Source: Thuidium tamariscinum
Taxonomy: Eukaryota > Streptophyta > Bryopsida > Hypnales > Thuidiaceae
Length of the DNA: 64,000 nucleotides
Direction of reading: 5' to 3'
Assembly (NCBI GenBank): GCA_947034885.2
Contig: OX344750.2
Span: forward strand, 16,672,053-16,736,052
Every line of letters begins with the position of its first letter. Position 1 is the stretch's first letter. The notes beneath the pieces are model-generated. The model was not told where the DNA came from and ran no database searches. It was given only the letters and a program-made list of their open reading frames with translations. Below, one piece after another: positions 14,101 to 26,424 of the stretch. The translations under genes were made by a program, and so were the position numbers.

Positions 14101-16461
14101 CAACTAGACTCACCTGAACACGTGGATTCTGAAAGTCATCCATTGCATTCACAAGAGCGGGAAGAACTTGCTGGTGATAATTTTGTTGCAAGTCGGGACC
14201 AAGATCAGTTGACAACTGACCAATGGCATTTATGGCAGCCCAACGCACGCGAGAGTGTGAATCCCGAAATGAATTCAAAATCATAGATACCACTGAGTCT
14301 AAGTTATTGATCATAACCTACAAGCAACCACCACATGATAACCATAAGAAACAAATTAACCCCAAAATAAGTACGGTCATCAAGAACAAGCACAAAGTTT
14401 TGTCCTGTCGTGGACGTGAGGGACAAAGCCCAAAACTACAAGATTAAAGCATACAAGCCTAAGAAATTTAGAACCACGGGTTATGAAGTGAGCACGATGC
14501 AAACCTTAGCACACCCTTCAGCAATTTGTGCAAGAGTGATAAGAGCTGCATGCCTCTTCTTCCAGTCACCGTCGTTAATATACGAAGGAAGTAGCTGAGA
14601 AGCAACGGGAAGGACTGTATTTCCTCCGAGGGAAATGGCCAGCCGGTCTAGACATTCCTGACCGACTTCGTAGTCAGCCGTCTCCCCACTGTCTTCATCC
14701 TCGGTATCAGCAACGTACCACTGAGGATCATCTTCGATATCCAATAACATTTTCATAAGTGCGGCGAAGAGTCGGATAGTATATTGAGGTAGCTTGCGCA
14801 TCATTCCTGGAGCTCGCTCTCTGGCTTCCGCCAAGGTGATAAGAAACTCGACAGCCAGGTGTCTAGTTCCTTCTTCCAACTCCGCAGCTTCCGCGATTTG
14901 CAACATATTGGCCACAACTTCCGCTAATTGACGACGCAAAAAACGGGGTTCGGTTCCCGCAACCTCAATAAACATTTCTAGGGCTTCTTGTGCAGTCGCC
15001 TCTTCGTGATTGTTCAGAGCAAGTGATAAGGTCTGCAACATTCCTGGAAGAAGGTCCTGAAAACGTTCCCTATCTTGAGCTGTTTCTAAAGTTTGAACAA
15101 AGTTAGTGGTAGCCCGAAGAGCTGCAATTCGCACATCGCTCGAAGTTTGGCCGGACAGATTCTGTTGGAATACATTGTGAAGCGTCGGCAAGAAAGTCCG
15201 GAGCTGTGGTCCTATGTACTGCGCAAGCTGAGCGAACATGAGAAGAGCGCTCTCCCTCAAGCGCATGGAATCGGAGCTCACGCATTGGAACATAAAAGGA
15301 AGCAGCTCAGGCCACATTCCTTCCTCAAGAATTCCAGCAGCAAGTTCTGCCACGGTATCGCAAAGCTTCTTCGATATGCTCTTACCTTCTTCTCTTTGAA
15401 CACACAATAAAAGCTGACCTTTAACAGCGGCTTGGGTGGCAGGTGACAGTTGAGGCCACAACGACACGTCGTCCTTGGTGATAAGTTTTCTCAATAAAAT
15501 AGCAACCATAGCACGGACTTCCAGCTGCTGTGAAACCTGATCAAGCAAAGAGCACTACAGTCAACGAGACTGAAGGAGAAGAGACACAGCAGAAGGCAAT
15601 CGGCCAGTCTAAAAGATTGTTCAAATTTCGAAATATGTTCAGACGTAGAAATTGAAACAACTATCTCTACAAAGACATCAATTTCCTGACAAGATCGTAT
15701 TAACCGTCGTCGACTCGATGTACACTTGAAAGTGACTTTCAAACAGAACTTGAATGGTATCCAGACCTAAGTCATCCGCGTAGCGTAATGAATCGTCTCT
15801 TTAAGAATGCTAAAAACGTCATCCGCAATAGAAATATATACAATATGCTAAACCTTCGACATATTGGAAAGGCAATATGCTCAACCGTTCTATTAACACA
15901 TCCAGTGGTCGAAAATCAAAATGAAAGATCCCCGAAGTAACAAGAAACTACAATTCTCACAAGTGAATATATGGCTCTCACAAAACACTAGAAGTAATCT
16001 TCTAACCTAATCAAACTATGACCTTCGCAAGCAAGTGCGGAAATGCTTTCAGGTTCCTGCATACGGCATTTTTCAAGGCAGAATCATAATCTGATATGAA
16101 AAAAGCGAAAAAATCCTGAGTTTTTGTTTTCGACCAGCCAAGACTTCAGATGTCAACAGAGGCCAAAAGCTTCAGACGACCTAGGTCAGTCGTACGCAAT
16201 GAAAGCGGCATCATAACACGGATCAATACAGAGGTCAAGAAACCGACAAACCTGCAGAGCATGGATCATTTTCATGACCAGAGCATCGGCATGATGCTGC
16301 TTGCAGTAATTAAACAGCTGCTCCGCTTGTCCGCGCTGCTCATTCTTAGGGCTCATCAGCTGTCCGACGAGCGCCTCCAGGGGCGCCACGCCATCTCCCG
16401 CCAACACGAGCGTCACCTGCGCATCCAGGGCCTGCCCTGCTGCCCCCGTCTCCATCGCCAT
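8197..16461 (-). CDS. IPO5: Importin-5 / karyopherin beta-3 (nuclear import receptor), 21 exons
   Basis: The product is a nuclear import receptor of the importin-beta superfamily, which carries cargo such as ribosomal proteins through the nuclear pore under Ran control. Coding exons in transcript order: 16461-16252, 15536-14505, 14317-14114, 13903-13799, 13621-13556, 13283-13119, 12846-12772, 12665-12511, 12303-12168, 11968-11899, 11732-11605, 11354-11298, 10991-10806, 10630-10538, 10237-10152, 9945-9879, 9771-9705, 9491-9355, 9220-9129, 8894-8828, 8364-8197. All junctions are GT-AG and all phases agree. The total is 3,366 nt, or 1,121 residues, close to the usual plant length. HEAT repeats run throughout, with a typical segment at RWAAINAIGQLSTDLGP. 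Two acidic stretches (about 657-670 and 839-863) match the family pattern. The C-terminus keeps AEAKIVHEQLCSMVER-like sequence (here VEAKIVHEQLCSMVER). The start is MAMETG; METG, two codons on, is an alternative. Family identity is certain, but a few boundaries could shift by a codon. Confidence 0.96.
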
Positions 16462-17060
16462 AGCGCTCCGCCAATAATCGCAACAACTTAATCCTACACT
16501 CCCTCCCCGCAGCAATCGTTCCTGGTCGCAAAACCAAAAAATGACAAAAGTCTTCAACCACGACCCGCAGCATCAAACCTCATCACCGACACCGCAGGGT
16601 TTTACGCATCATCATCGTCATCGCTAGCATCATCACATGCTCAAACCACACATCACCAATCCAAATTCAACCAAATCCACTCACTCTCGCTCCCTCGCAA
16701 GATCAGTCCCGATCGCGATAGGAACCTCTCGCGGGGCAATCCAATAGCGTGTCCTCCCGTACCCGCCCGAATTGCTGACCCCGCCAAAAACCAATAGCGC
16801 GGAGGCGGCGACGTCAACTGCGAAGAGAGGAGAAACGAAAGGGGGAAGACGAGAGACAAGAGAAGGAGAAAAAAGAGAGAGAGAGGAGAGACAGGGGATG
16901 GAGAAACGGGGGGAAGCTAGAAGGGGGAAGGAGGGAGGGCGGGACTGCCAGGGCAGACGACCAGAGGTAGCGCGGCTGGCGATTGAAGACGACGGAGGAA
17001 TTAGGGTTTGGCGCTCATCCGTCCCCACACCCCCATTAGTTTATTTTTAGCTGCCCCTTC
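16462..17060 (-). promoter_or_regulatory. Importin 5' UTR and promoter island
   Basis: A GC-rich, CpG-containing stretch lies upstream of the importin start. A telo-box (TTAGGGTTT on the plus strand, 17,001-17,009) and a long purine tract at about 16,850-16,950 (a CT-rich patch in the direction of transcription) are typical of plant housekeeping promoters. The exact transcription start is not visible. Confidence 0.55.
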
Positions 17061-17673
17061 CCAGGACTGTCTCGCGCCCGGTCGTCGTTCGTTGCAGCCC
17101 TTGCTATCTGGCTCCTGGCTATGTAACCGACCCAGTGGGCTATTTCCGGGACTGAGCTACAGCTGCCCAGTGCCCACCTGGGATTTCATCAAGGGGAACT
17201 CAGATCTTGGGGGGATCTATTTAGGCATATTGGTTGGGCGATAGCAACCCTTTTTTCCTTTTTTATCATCACCGTGGGGCCAATTCAACATAAATCTCTA
17301 CTTTTTTTGGTGTCAAATAAAAGTAGTCTTTTTTCACCACAAATTCTTCTTTCCCATTTGCATGTGGATGTGGATGAAGTTGCTAATCTTGGATGTGAGA
17401 GTGCATGAATGTAAGTGAAAAGAGTATTTTTTGTTCAAAATAGTCAATGAATGTAGAAATGTAGTAGAGTTAAGTGTAAAGGAAACCTAGGTTTGAAATA
17501 GGGTTGTCAAAGGGAGGTATAACTAAGAATAGTAGAAATGAAACATAGCACCAAACTCCTTTGAACCTCAATTTTGGTGCTCCAAGGAGTTTGGTCTTGT
17601 GGTTTTTCCAAACTCCGGCTCCTAGTCCGGCATTCCACTCACTTTACACTTAATTCTAGTGCTTCACCAAATT
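17061..17673. other. Intergenic DNA with a perfect hairpin
   Basis: No gene was found. The GC-rich island fades at about 17,240. Arms ACCAAACTCCTT (17,550-17,561) and AAGGAGTTTGGT (17,584-17,595) form a perfect 12-bp stem with a 22-nt loop. The plus strand then runs into a TTAA-flanked element. Confidence 0.5.
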
Positions 17674-18236
17674 TTAACCCTTTAGGGCCTAAGGAGCCCC
17701 AAGCAACCTCTTGAATTCTTCTAGAATCAAATTTGCATATTAAAATTTTATAATTTAATTAAAATTATTATTTTTCTACAAATAAGCTTTCATGAATATC
17801 TTCTATCTAATGTGATTTTTAATTATTTTTGGAACAAAAAATGAAATTTATATGATTTTTTAAAGTTTATGTCTTTGAAAAATCATAGTAATTACAAAAA
17901 AGCTCATTTTACAATGAATTTCTTATTGAAAATAGAGTTCATTATATTGAACATCATGGTGAAGTTGGCATGCTCTCTTTAGTTATACACAAATCAATTC
18001 AATAAAGAAACATTTTCCACAGTGCACTTTGAAACTCTAAAATTCCCAACTTCAAATTGTCATAGACAAATCATCATTGCTCCAAATTTGATGGGCAATG
18101 GCTCATTACAAGTAGAATACTCGTGCCCTCACATCTTATTCATACCTCAAGAGCAACTAAGGCCAAGAGAGTGTTCCAATTCCCAAAATTCAATTTAAAA
18201 GAACCAAAATTGGCATGCTAGGCCCTAAAGAGTTAA
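17674..18236. mobile_element. TTAA-flanked TIR element E (563 bp)
   Basis: The left end reads TTAACCCTTTAGGGCCTAAG. The right end reads CTAGGCCCTAAAGAGTTAA, which is the reverse complement with about two mismatches. TTAA stands at both edges. The interior is AT-rich and non-coding. The ends resemble the CCCCTAAAGG family described at 24.8, 47.0, 48.2 and 61.7 kb. Confidence 0.6.
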
Positions 18237-18999
18237 GTGATCATCATCTTTGTACTTTTAAAAAAGTAAATTGAAAAACTTGTTTGAGCTATAGGATGTA
18301 TCTTTTATTTTTTTCTTCCACTTTTTCATTACAATGGACATTTTCAATTCCACAAGTGAAAGCAAGGGCAACACATCTTTGCCAAATGTTTTTTTTTTCA
18401 AAACATACTATCTAAAAACAAACTACAAATAGAATATTGTTACAATGTTCTTTTCTTCCATCTTACAATTTTGTTTATTCAAAGAAGAGTTTTTACAAAT
18501 TTTAGTATTTATTTTTAGAATTATTTTTCATTTAGATAGTTCTACAATTGTCATAATCTATTATATAAATTGCCCAATGTTAGGTTGTATTGTTAAATTT
18601 TCATACATTTAGATGTTTATGGATTTATTATTAATATATTTTTATTCAAAATTAGAATGCACTATTGAATTTAAAATCTAATTGTAGCAAGCTAATAAAA
18701 GCAAATATTTTATTTTTCATTCAATGGAGTGCAATATAATTAATTCTCATTTTGAAGACATTACTAGGATGCAGTCAATTATTGTAAAGCAAAGGTAGTA
18801 AGTTGTAAATACCAACATAGTAGGTGTAAGAATAGGTAATGGAAATATTATGCATAGATATGAGAGTCATTGTAGTAGTTTTTTATAAATAGTATAAGTA
18901 ATACGATATCAAACGGTACTAATTGCCCACTTGTAAAATAAAGTCTACTATACATGAATGTAAATTCAAACCAAAGCCATTCTATATTATGCAACTATT
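18237..18999. other. AT-rich intergenic DNA
   Basis: No gene, RNA or recognisable repeat end was found. The stretch consists of AT-rich sequence with short homopolymer runs. Confidence 0.5.
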
Positions 19000-20940
19000 T
19001 CCATCCTAGAATATTCATACAAATGTTACATATTGACCACTCTTATGAGATCTCTTCTTTCAAAATGGTATAATCCTTTCCATAATGTTAGGGAGGCTGT
19101 TGAGATACTTTGCAACTATATCCATCTTAGCATATTCATTTATTGTGTTATATTATTCACCACCCTTGCAAGTTCCTCTCTATGAAAATGATCTAATCCT
19201 TTCCATCATGTCAGCAAAGTTTTTGAGATATTTACAACTATATCCATCAATGTGCATTGGTACATTACATTGTCTACAATCTTCACAAACCCCCCTCCCC
19301 AAAAGTAGTATAATCTTTTCGGTGATGTTGGGGAGGTTGTTGAGATATTCTGCAACTAATCCATCCAGCACATTGGTAAGTCACATTGTTCACTTCCGTC
19401 ACAAGTCTCCCTTCGTAAAAATAGTATAATCCTTTCCGTGATGTCAGAGAGGTTGTTGAGGTATTCTCCAATTATATCCATCCATGTACATTGGTACATC
19501 ATATTGTCCACAATCTTCACAAATCCCCCTCTCCAAAAGTAATATAATCCTTTCCGTGATATTAGAGAGATTGTTGAGATATTCTGCAACTGATTCATCC
19601 GAATCCATTAGTAAGTTACATTATTCACTACATTCACAAGTCCCCCTTTCTAAAAGTAGTAGAATCCTTTCCGTAATATCAGGGAGGTTGTTGAGATATT
19701 TTGCAACTATATCCATCCATGTGCATTGGTGCATCACGTTTTCACAAATTCCCCTCTCCAAAAGTAATATAATCGTTTCCATGATGTTAGGGAGGTTGTT
19801 GAGATCTTCTACAACTAATTCATCCAGCACATTGGTAAGTCACATTGTTCACTACCTTCACGAGTCCCCTCTCCTAAAAATAGGGTAATTCTTTCCGTGA
19901 TGTCAGGGAAGTTGTTGAGGTATTCTCCAATTATATCCATCCACGTACATTGGTACATCATATTGTCCACAATCTTCATGAATCCTCCTCTCCAAAAGTA
20001 GTATAATCCTTTCCGTGATGTTAGGGAGGCTGTTGAGATATTCTGCAATTAATCCATCCAAATCCATTAGTGAGTTACATTATTCACTACCTTCACAAGT
20101 CTCCCTTCCTAAAAGCAGTAGAATCCTTTCCGTGATGTTAGGGAGGTTGTTGAGATATTCTGCAACTAATCCATTCAAGCACATTAGTAAGTCACATTGT
20201 TCACTACCTTTACAAGTCCCTCTTCCTAAAAGTAATATAATCCTTTCCGTCATGTGAGGGAGGTTGTTTAGATATTCTACAACTAATCCATCTTAGTGCT
20301 TTGGTAAGTCACATTGTTCACTACCTTCACAAGTCTCCCTCTATGAAAACTAGGCATCATCTTTTCTACGATGCTATAGAGGCTTTTGAGATATTTTGCA
20401 ACTGTATCCATTCTAACTCATTTCTATTACATTGTCCACAACCTACATGAGATCATTGTTGTGAAAATGGTATAATCCTTTCAATATGTTAAGGAGGATT
20501 TTGAGATATTTTGCAAATATATCCATTTTATTATGTTGGTGCCTTATGTTGTCACCTTTACAAGTTCTCCTAAATGAAAATCAATGGCACAATTCTTTCT
20601 ATAATGTTAAGGAGGTTTTTGAGATAATTTGCAACTACATCCATCTTAGTGCATTGGTGAGTCATATTATTACCTTCACATGTTTTCCTCTCTAAAATCA
20701 ATGGTATAATAGTATAATCCTTTCAAAAATATCAACATGATCTTTGAGATATTTTGTAATTATGTCCATTGTAGTGTATTGATGCATTACATTGGTTCCC
20801 TTGTAAAAATCAAGAATATAATCCTTTTCCATGATGCTAGGAAGGTTGTTGAGATATTTGCAATTGTATCTATCCATTGCATTGTATACCATGCAAATGA
20901 CCTCCCCTCCTTAAGAATGGAATAATCTATTGAGGATGTT
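19000..20940. repeat. Tandem array of about 117-bp units (about 16 copies)
   Basis: Units recur with a spacing of about 108-125 bp. Each carries a core close to TCCTTTCCGTGATGTTAGGG followed by AGGTTGTTGAGATATTCTGC. Cores lie near 19,099, 19,224, 19,338, 19,454, 19,573, 19,688, 19,796, 19,913, 20,030, 20,149, 20,267, 20,387, 20,502, 20,618, 20,741 and 20,850. Central units are the most alike and edge units are diverged. Two unit types alternate between about 19,230 and 20,150. One has GTACATTGGTACATCATATTG, trimmed here to ACATTGGTACATCATATTG; the other has ACATTGGTAAGTCACATTG. The 117-bp period is a multiple of three, so short open frames repeat on both strands, but none is long enough to be a gene. 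Confidence 0.9.
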
Positions 20941-23900
20941 TATTTCCCACTTTTGGAATTGAATGAATATAATTAGGTTCTATGTTTTGTTTTATCCCAT
21001 GGGTGTCTATACATCAATTCCAAGAGTGCCTTTCAAGCATTGAATCTTTAATATAAATCCTTCTTTAAAGTTCAAGCAAGGTTTTTGTATCCTAATTCTA
21101 ATTCTTTTTAACTTTCTAGCCACTTCCCAATTCTACTTCAACTCTAAAACTAACTTAATATACTAATTTCCTAAATGCATCCCTATTCTACCTTAAATCC
21201 CTATTGTCTTTGTTATTCTAGTGAATTCTCCAATTTTTTTTCTACTTTAATTCTCCAATTACTTCTCAATTTGAATTAATGACATCTTAATTCTACTTCA
21301 ATTTTCTAATTTCCTTTCCTATTTTTTTCTCTATTTCAATTCTACTTCAATTTTTGATTTATCCTTCTCCTCTACACCTATTTTAATTCTAGTTTAATCT
21401 TCTAGATGCCATTCTATTTAATGTCTATTTTTGATTCTATGTTGTTCTTCCAATTATTTTTCTACTTGGCAAAGATTTAGATCTTGACCTTCTTTCTAAT
21501 CTACTAGTGTAGGACACAAGTCCTTAGTTGGAGATGGTTTTGTATATGCTATTGTTTTCCCTTTTGGCCTCTCCAAACTAACATTTTAAACTCATCTTTC
21601 AAGTGGTTGTCCAATTGTCTGCATGCTCTTCTCTCTAATATTGACGTTGTCGCCCCTAATACCTATGCTACTAGGCCCATGATGGTACTTGTGCTATAAA
21701 CCTTCAATATCCATGCTATCAAGACCTCAATGGTACCCATGTTGTGAACCCTTGATACCCGCATTATTAGGCCTTCAATAGTATCTGTGCTACAAACCTT
21801 CGATGCTCACATGATTTGACCCTTCAATACCTACGTTGCTATGTGGGTACCAACTAGTGGCACTAGGCTGGATGTTGGTTATTAGATGCTAGTTGTTGGA
21901 GCTGACCTAGGCTAGGAGTTAGGAGTTAGGATTTAGGCTTGTTGTTAATATTGGACTATACGCCTTTCATGGTTTTGGGGTTTTTGTTTTCTCTAACTAT
22001 TGGTCTCTCTTTAGCTTTGTCTAACTATTGAGTTTTTACTCTAGGTAGGGTAGCATTTTCTATGGGGAGAATTTCTAATGTAAGAGAAAGGGGACCAATT
22101 ACTATTCACTAATTTCTATCTATTTCTAGCATTAACTTCCTACTTTAGGAGGCTAAACTTTGGATGGTCTCCAAAATGTTTTGGAAACTAAACTTTGGAC
22201 AAGAATACTACGCGGGATCAATCTTTTGCTTATGTAGGCTTTAGTTTGACACTCAACTAAGACTTCTTTATCCCTAAGGGATTTAAAGCTTTGCCATCAT
22301 GACTAGATCCATTGAATGATACATACATCTAGAACAAGTCTAGGTGACACAACAAGCTAGAAACCAAAAGATATGTAGCTAGGACTTATTTGTACTAAAA
22401 TACTTGAAGGTTCAACTAGAGGTTCCTTACAACATCATCGCCAAGACATATAAGCAGTGGCCTTAGGTTTACTACATAGGGTAGGAACTTTAAGAAACTT
22501 AGACTCAAAAGTTTAGTGAAAGTACCTACAAAGTAATACTTTGATAGGACTGTGACTCAAAGTAACTTCAAAAGGTTAGTAAACAATACCAAGTAAAGGA
22601 AGGCCCTCAATAGGACTTGATTCAAAGCTCCAAAATTCCAAATGACTCAACAAGGTTAGTAGAAACACTAAATAAGATCCTAACACCTCTCAAAAAGTTC
22701 AAAGCCAAGAGTATAGATAAACACACACAAAAAGGGCTCTCAAACCTCCACAACGTTAAAGAATCTTAACAAAAGGCCAACAAAAAGCCTAAAAACACCA
22801 TCAAAATTTTTTTCACCTAAAATGCCAAGAATTCTATTGTCAATTGGATCCAATAGACTCACCTATAAATGTAGGGGTAAAAAGTGAAAGGATTCAAGAA
22901 GAAGAAGAGCACCTTTTTATACTCTCTAAGGATACTCTCTCTTCCCTTTTTCTACAAAGATTTTTGAGATTTCTACCTAATCCATAGGTTTCCATCATAA
23001 TCCTAACTATAGCCCCTTATAACCATGTTTTAACTAGAGCTATATGTTAACTTTCTAAGCTAGAATTACATGCTAACTTTTGGAGATTAATTTGACATCA
23101 AGAAATGAATTATGACATTGGATTTTGGAGGCCATTTCTAGTCATTTTTATCTCCCTACCCCTTTTGTTAGTCTAGAATTTCATCAACACCCAATGTAAG
23201 TTTAAAAAACAAAATGGATAAAATTTCAACTTTTGAAATTTGATTTTTTCATAAAAAGTAACTTGCCTAGGCTCTTTAGAGCATGTCGAGGAATAATAAA
23301 AGACCTATCATCAATCTCATTTTGATTTTTCATGCTCCTAGCACGTCAGTCAATCTCGTTGCAATTTTTAAATTCATTGGTTATCAAAGAGTCTTGTTGG
23401 TTTAGATACTGAAATGTGCTGAAACTTGTCAAAGACTCTCATTAACCCTAGAGTCTGGTGATGTCTCAATTCTAGATAATGAACAGATTCAAAATTATTT
23501 TTTTGTCTCATTACTACTTGGATGGAGGTCATCCTAATTTTTAGGAGTCATTTATGAATTTTTTGTTCTATCCAAGGGTTGGATTTGGTATAACTAGAAT
23601 ACATAATTTTCTAAAATTACAAATGTGGAAGTATATCAAGTGGTTGACCTATGTTGATTGTAGTTCAAAAACCAAATTTGCAAAAATGAGGTCATAGAAT
23701 TAAACAACAAATTTTTTTTAAATCACCATGTGAAGAGAACCTCATTTCAAACCCACTTCAACAAGTTTTACTTGAAAAATGACAATATTTTACTTGTAAT
23801 TGAATTTTGAAGGGATTTTGAAATTTTCCTTTCAAAGTTTACAGAGAAATATTGGTGAAAGCATTGGAGAATCTAACCATACAGATGGAATCTAAAACTC

Positions 23901-24802
23901 AAAATTTACAACTTTTGTTTGTATCACAATCCCAAAATATTCTTCAAAATAGTACTTTATATTGATTTTTTCCAAATCATCAATTTTGAGTATGATTATT
24001 GACATTCTAGGGTTAATATAAAAGAAGTTAGTCTAATTTTTAGTGAGATTTTATTGCACCTAAAGGAATTTCTAGGAATGTCCCACTAAAGGTTTTAGCG
24101 GTTGATTGACAGGAAGGATATCTTTTGACTACCAAAAAAAATTGAGATTTTTTGTGGAAACTCTTAAGGAATCCTACAAAATAGATGTAGACTTAAATAT
24201 CATCATCCTATATCTTCAAAGCAAGAGGAAAAATTCCTAATCTCTTGATATGGCAATAGTAATTAGGGAATCTTTTCTAGCTACCATTGAAAATCTTGAG
24301 AAAATAAACTCCACTACTGGATCTCTAACTTGATTCCAACCTTGAATCACTATTTTTGGACACTGGATTCCCTCCATTGGTTTGCCTTGTATTGATAACT
24401 CTTATATGCCAACAAGTGAGGTTTTGTTATTTTGTTGATGCTATGGAGAACTTGAAATCTCTCCTTGGAATCCTATCTAAAGATCTCTCTAAGGCTTTTC
24501 CATACCAATTTAACTGGATTTAATTGCATGCCAAGCTAATCAATCAAATATTCTAATTTTCTTCTATTTTCTAATTTCCAACCTATTTACAAATAGTTTT
24601 TGGATTAATTCCAAGTACAATACTCTTTTTTAGACCAAAATACTATATTGGCATGTAGCATGTCTATTTTAATTCTACATTCTTTTTTGGATTTTCTATA
24701 TGCTTTTCAGTATTTAGTTTTTCAAAAAATTAAAAAAAAGAACAATGAATCCTAGGTGATGAATGGGAGGCTCACACCCTTTTCAAGGTTCCAAAAAGGT
24801 TG
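20941..24802. other. AT-rich intergenic DNA with a small tandem repeat
   Basis: No gene was found. At 21,656-21,835 about three units of roughly 58 bp recur, each with variants of CCTTCAATA, GGTACCCATG and GTGCTA. At 22,540-22,700 phrases such as AAGGTTAGTA recur loosely. The rest is AT-rich with no TIR or coding signal I can support. Confidence 0.5.
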
Positions 24803-25754
24803 TTAACCCCTAAAGGTTTTTGACTATGTTTTCACCAAAAATGCTCCAAAACTGCCATTTCTAATACAAGTGCAATTTTTTCTTAAACACTTTTTTGACT
24901 CATGTAACGGTAGGATCTTGTAGTAAGGTGGTTTGTAAACATGTGGAAAAAAATTCAGAAATTTCGATTTTGTAGATTGCAAGATATAAGCATTTGAATT
25001 GACAAAAATTGTTTTTTTATCCCTGTGAAAATCCGGGCAGCTGCACTTCACAAGGTCACATTTGTGTGAAAAAAAATTCAAAATGGTGGTTATTCTTTGA
25101 ATTCATACTTCAATGCAAGTTGGCTACATTCTCAAAAAATATCAAACCATTTGGAATTGTACAACATATAGGAAAAAATAAGTAAGTAGAAAGAAGTAAA
25201 AAATGAGCCAAAATACTAAATTGTGAACATTTTATTCATGGAATTGAAAATTTTCAATCCCAATGGTTAAAATGTTGTAATAAACAATCTGCACCTTTTT
25301 TTTTTTTTTTTTTTTCCAAAAATATGAAAAATTGAATTAAATGAAGAATTTCAAACTTTTTTTGTACTATAGAGATTCTGTAACTAGCCGCAAACTACTC
25401 CAAACTCAAAATCTTCATAACTTTTGACTCATTGATCGGAATGGATTGATTCAAAGCTTCCCATGTTTGTATAAACCTAAAGAACCAATTTGAAATTTCA
25501 CTTTTTAAAAAATGGTTTTTTTGAAGAAGTTTTTTCAGCTGCCCGGGCTGCCCACCGAGTAAAGAAAACAACATATCCTGCCATAACGTTTTAACCATGA
25601 AGTCAAAAGTTATGAAAATTGTTGGGCCTTAAAGCTACTCCTTGGGCACACATTGTGTCAAAATTTCAAAGAAAAACAAAACAACTCCATCCATAGTAAG
25701 CTGCCCAAAAAATTTATAATCTCAAAAAACCCTGTTCAGGGCTTTAGGGGTTAA
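24803..25754. mobile_element. TTAA/CCCCTAAAGG TIR element B (952 bp)
   Basis: It begins TTAACCCCTAAAGG and ends CTTTAGGGGTTAA. The interior matches elements at 47,028-47,957 (A) and 61,670-62,597 (C) in reverse complement. Shared landmarks include GTGAAGTGCAGCTGCCCG-like and AACTTTTGACT-like sequence. It has no transposase frame. TTAA at both edges with a CCC-initial TIR is what piggyBac-type insertions leave, but the superfamily is inferred from the ends only. Confidence 0.75.
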
Positions 25755-26078
25755 GTTGTAAAAAAAATATAGAGGGGCAAGGAAAAAATGTTCCCATAAA
25801 ACCACATATACTTTACTATTTAGTAGGGTTGACTTTTCCAAGGAGGTGGAACAATCCCCTTCAATAATACTACAAGGTATATTATCTATATGCAATCGAT
25901 CTATTCCATCAACATAAATAATGAACTGAAGAAGAACACTCTTTGTAATTTGATGTATGGATTTGAATGAAGAGGGTATCTGATGTAAATCTTGTTACCT
26001 TAATTATTGTCTCTTCATGCTTAAACAATAATTTTTTAGTCAATGCCCTACTTTGGATAGAATTTTCAAGCAAAAAAG
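25755..26078. other. AT-rich spacer
   Basis: No coding, RNA or repeat signal was found between two TIR elements. Confidence 0.5.
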
Positions 26079-26424
26079 CATTAGGGGAGATTTGAAGGCG
26101 TTAGAAGATTGTGAGTTATTCTTAAATTCACAAATTGTGGAAGCCAACCACATTAGCAGTTTGATGGGGTTCAAGAAACTACCACATCACAAAATAGTGT
26201 TTTTTTTAATTAATTTTTTTTAATTAATATTTGAAAAAAAGTTAATTTACAAAAAATGAGTTTTAGGTTTCTTAACACTTTTACAATTTTTTAAGCAAAA
26301 TTTTTTTTTTAAAGCTTGAAGATTCAACCATTATAGATTGATTCACTATTTTAGAAAAGCACAAGGAACAAACAAGGGAAGAGCCTTGAGACAACCTTTT
26401 GTTGCCTTCAAATTTCCTTTAGTG
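26079..26424. mobile_element. CATTAGG-ended MITE, copy 1
   Basis: The ends are CATTAGGGGAGATTTGAAGG and, in reverse complement at the right, CACTAAAGGAAATTTGAAGG. The interior shares CACATTAGCA and TTTAGGTTTCTTAACA with the copy at 39,855-40,208. It is non-coding. Confidence 0.6.

Noticed and set aside
15093..15410. Plus-strand 105-codon ORF and other antisense frames inside the importin exons
   Set aside because: They are shadows of the minus-strand importin coding sequence, which has full family similarity and consistent splicing.
16681..17028. Overlapping 60-115-codon frames in the importin promoter on both strands
   Set aside because: They arise from GC-rich and purine-rich promoter sequence, contain low-complexity Arg/Gly/Glu or Ser/Leu runs, and show no conserved motif.
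19085..20048. Series of 60-134-codon frames on both strands in the tandem array, as a possible repeat protein
   Set aside because: The 117-bp period is divisible by three, so open frames recur automatically. Frames break between units and no start-to-stop gene is present.
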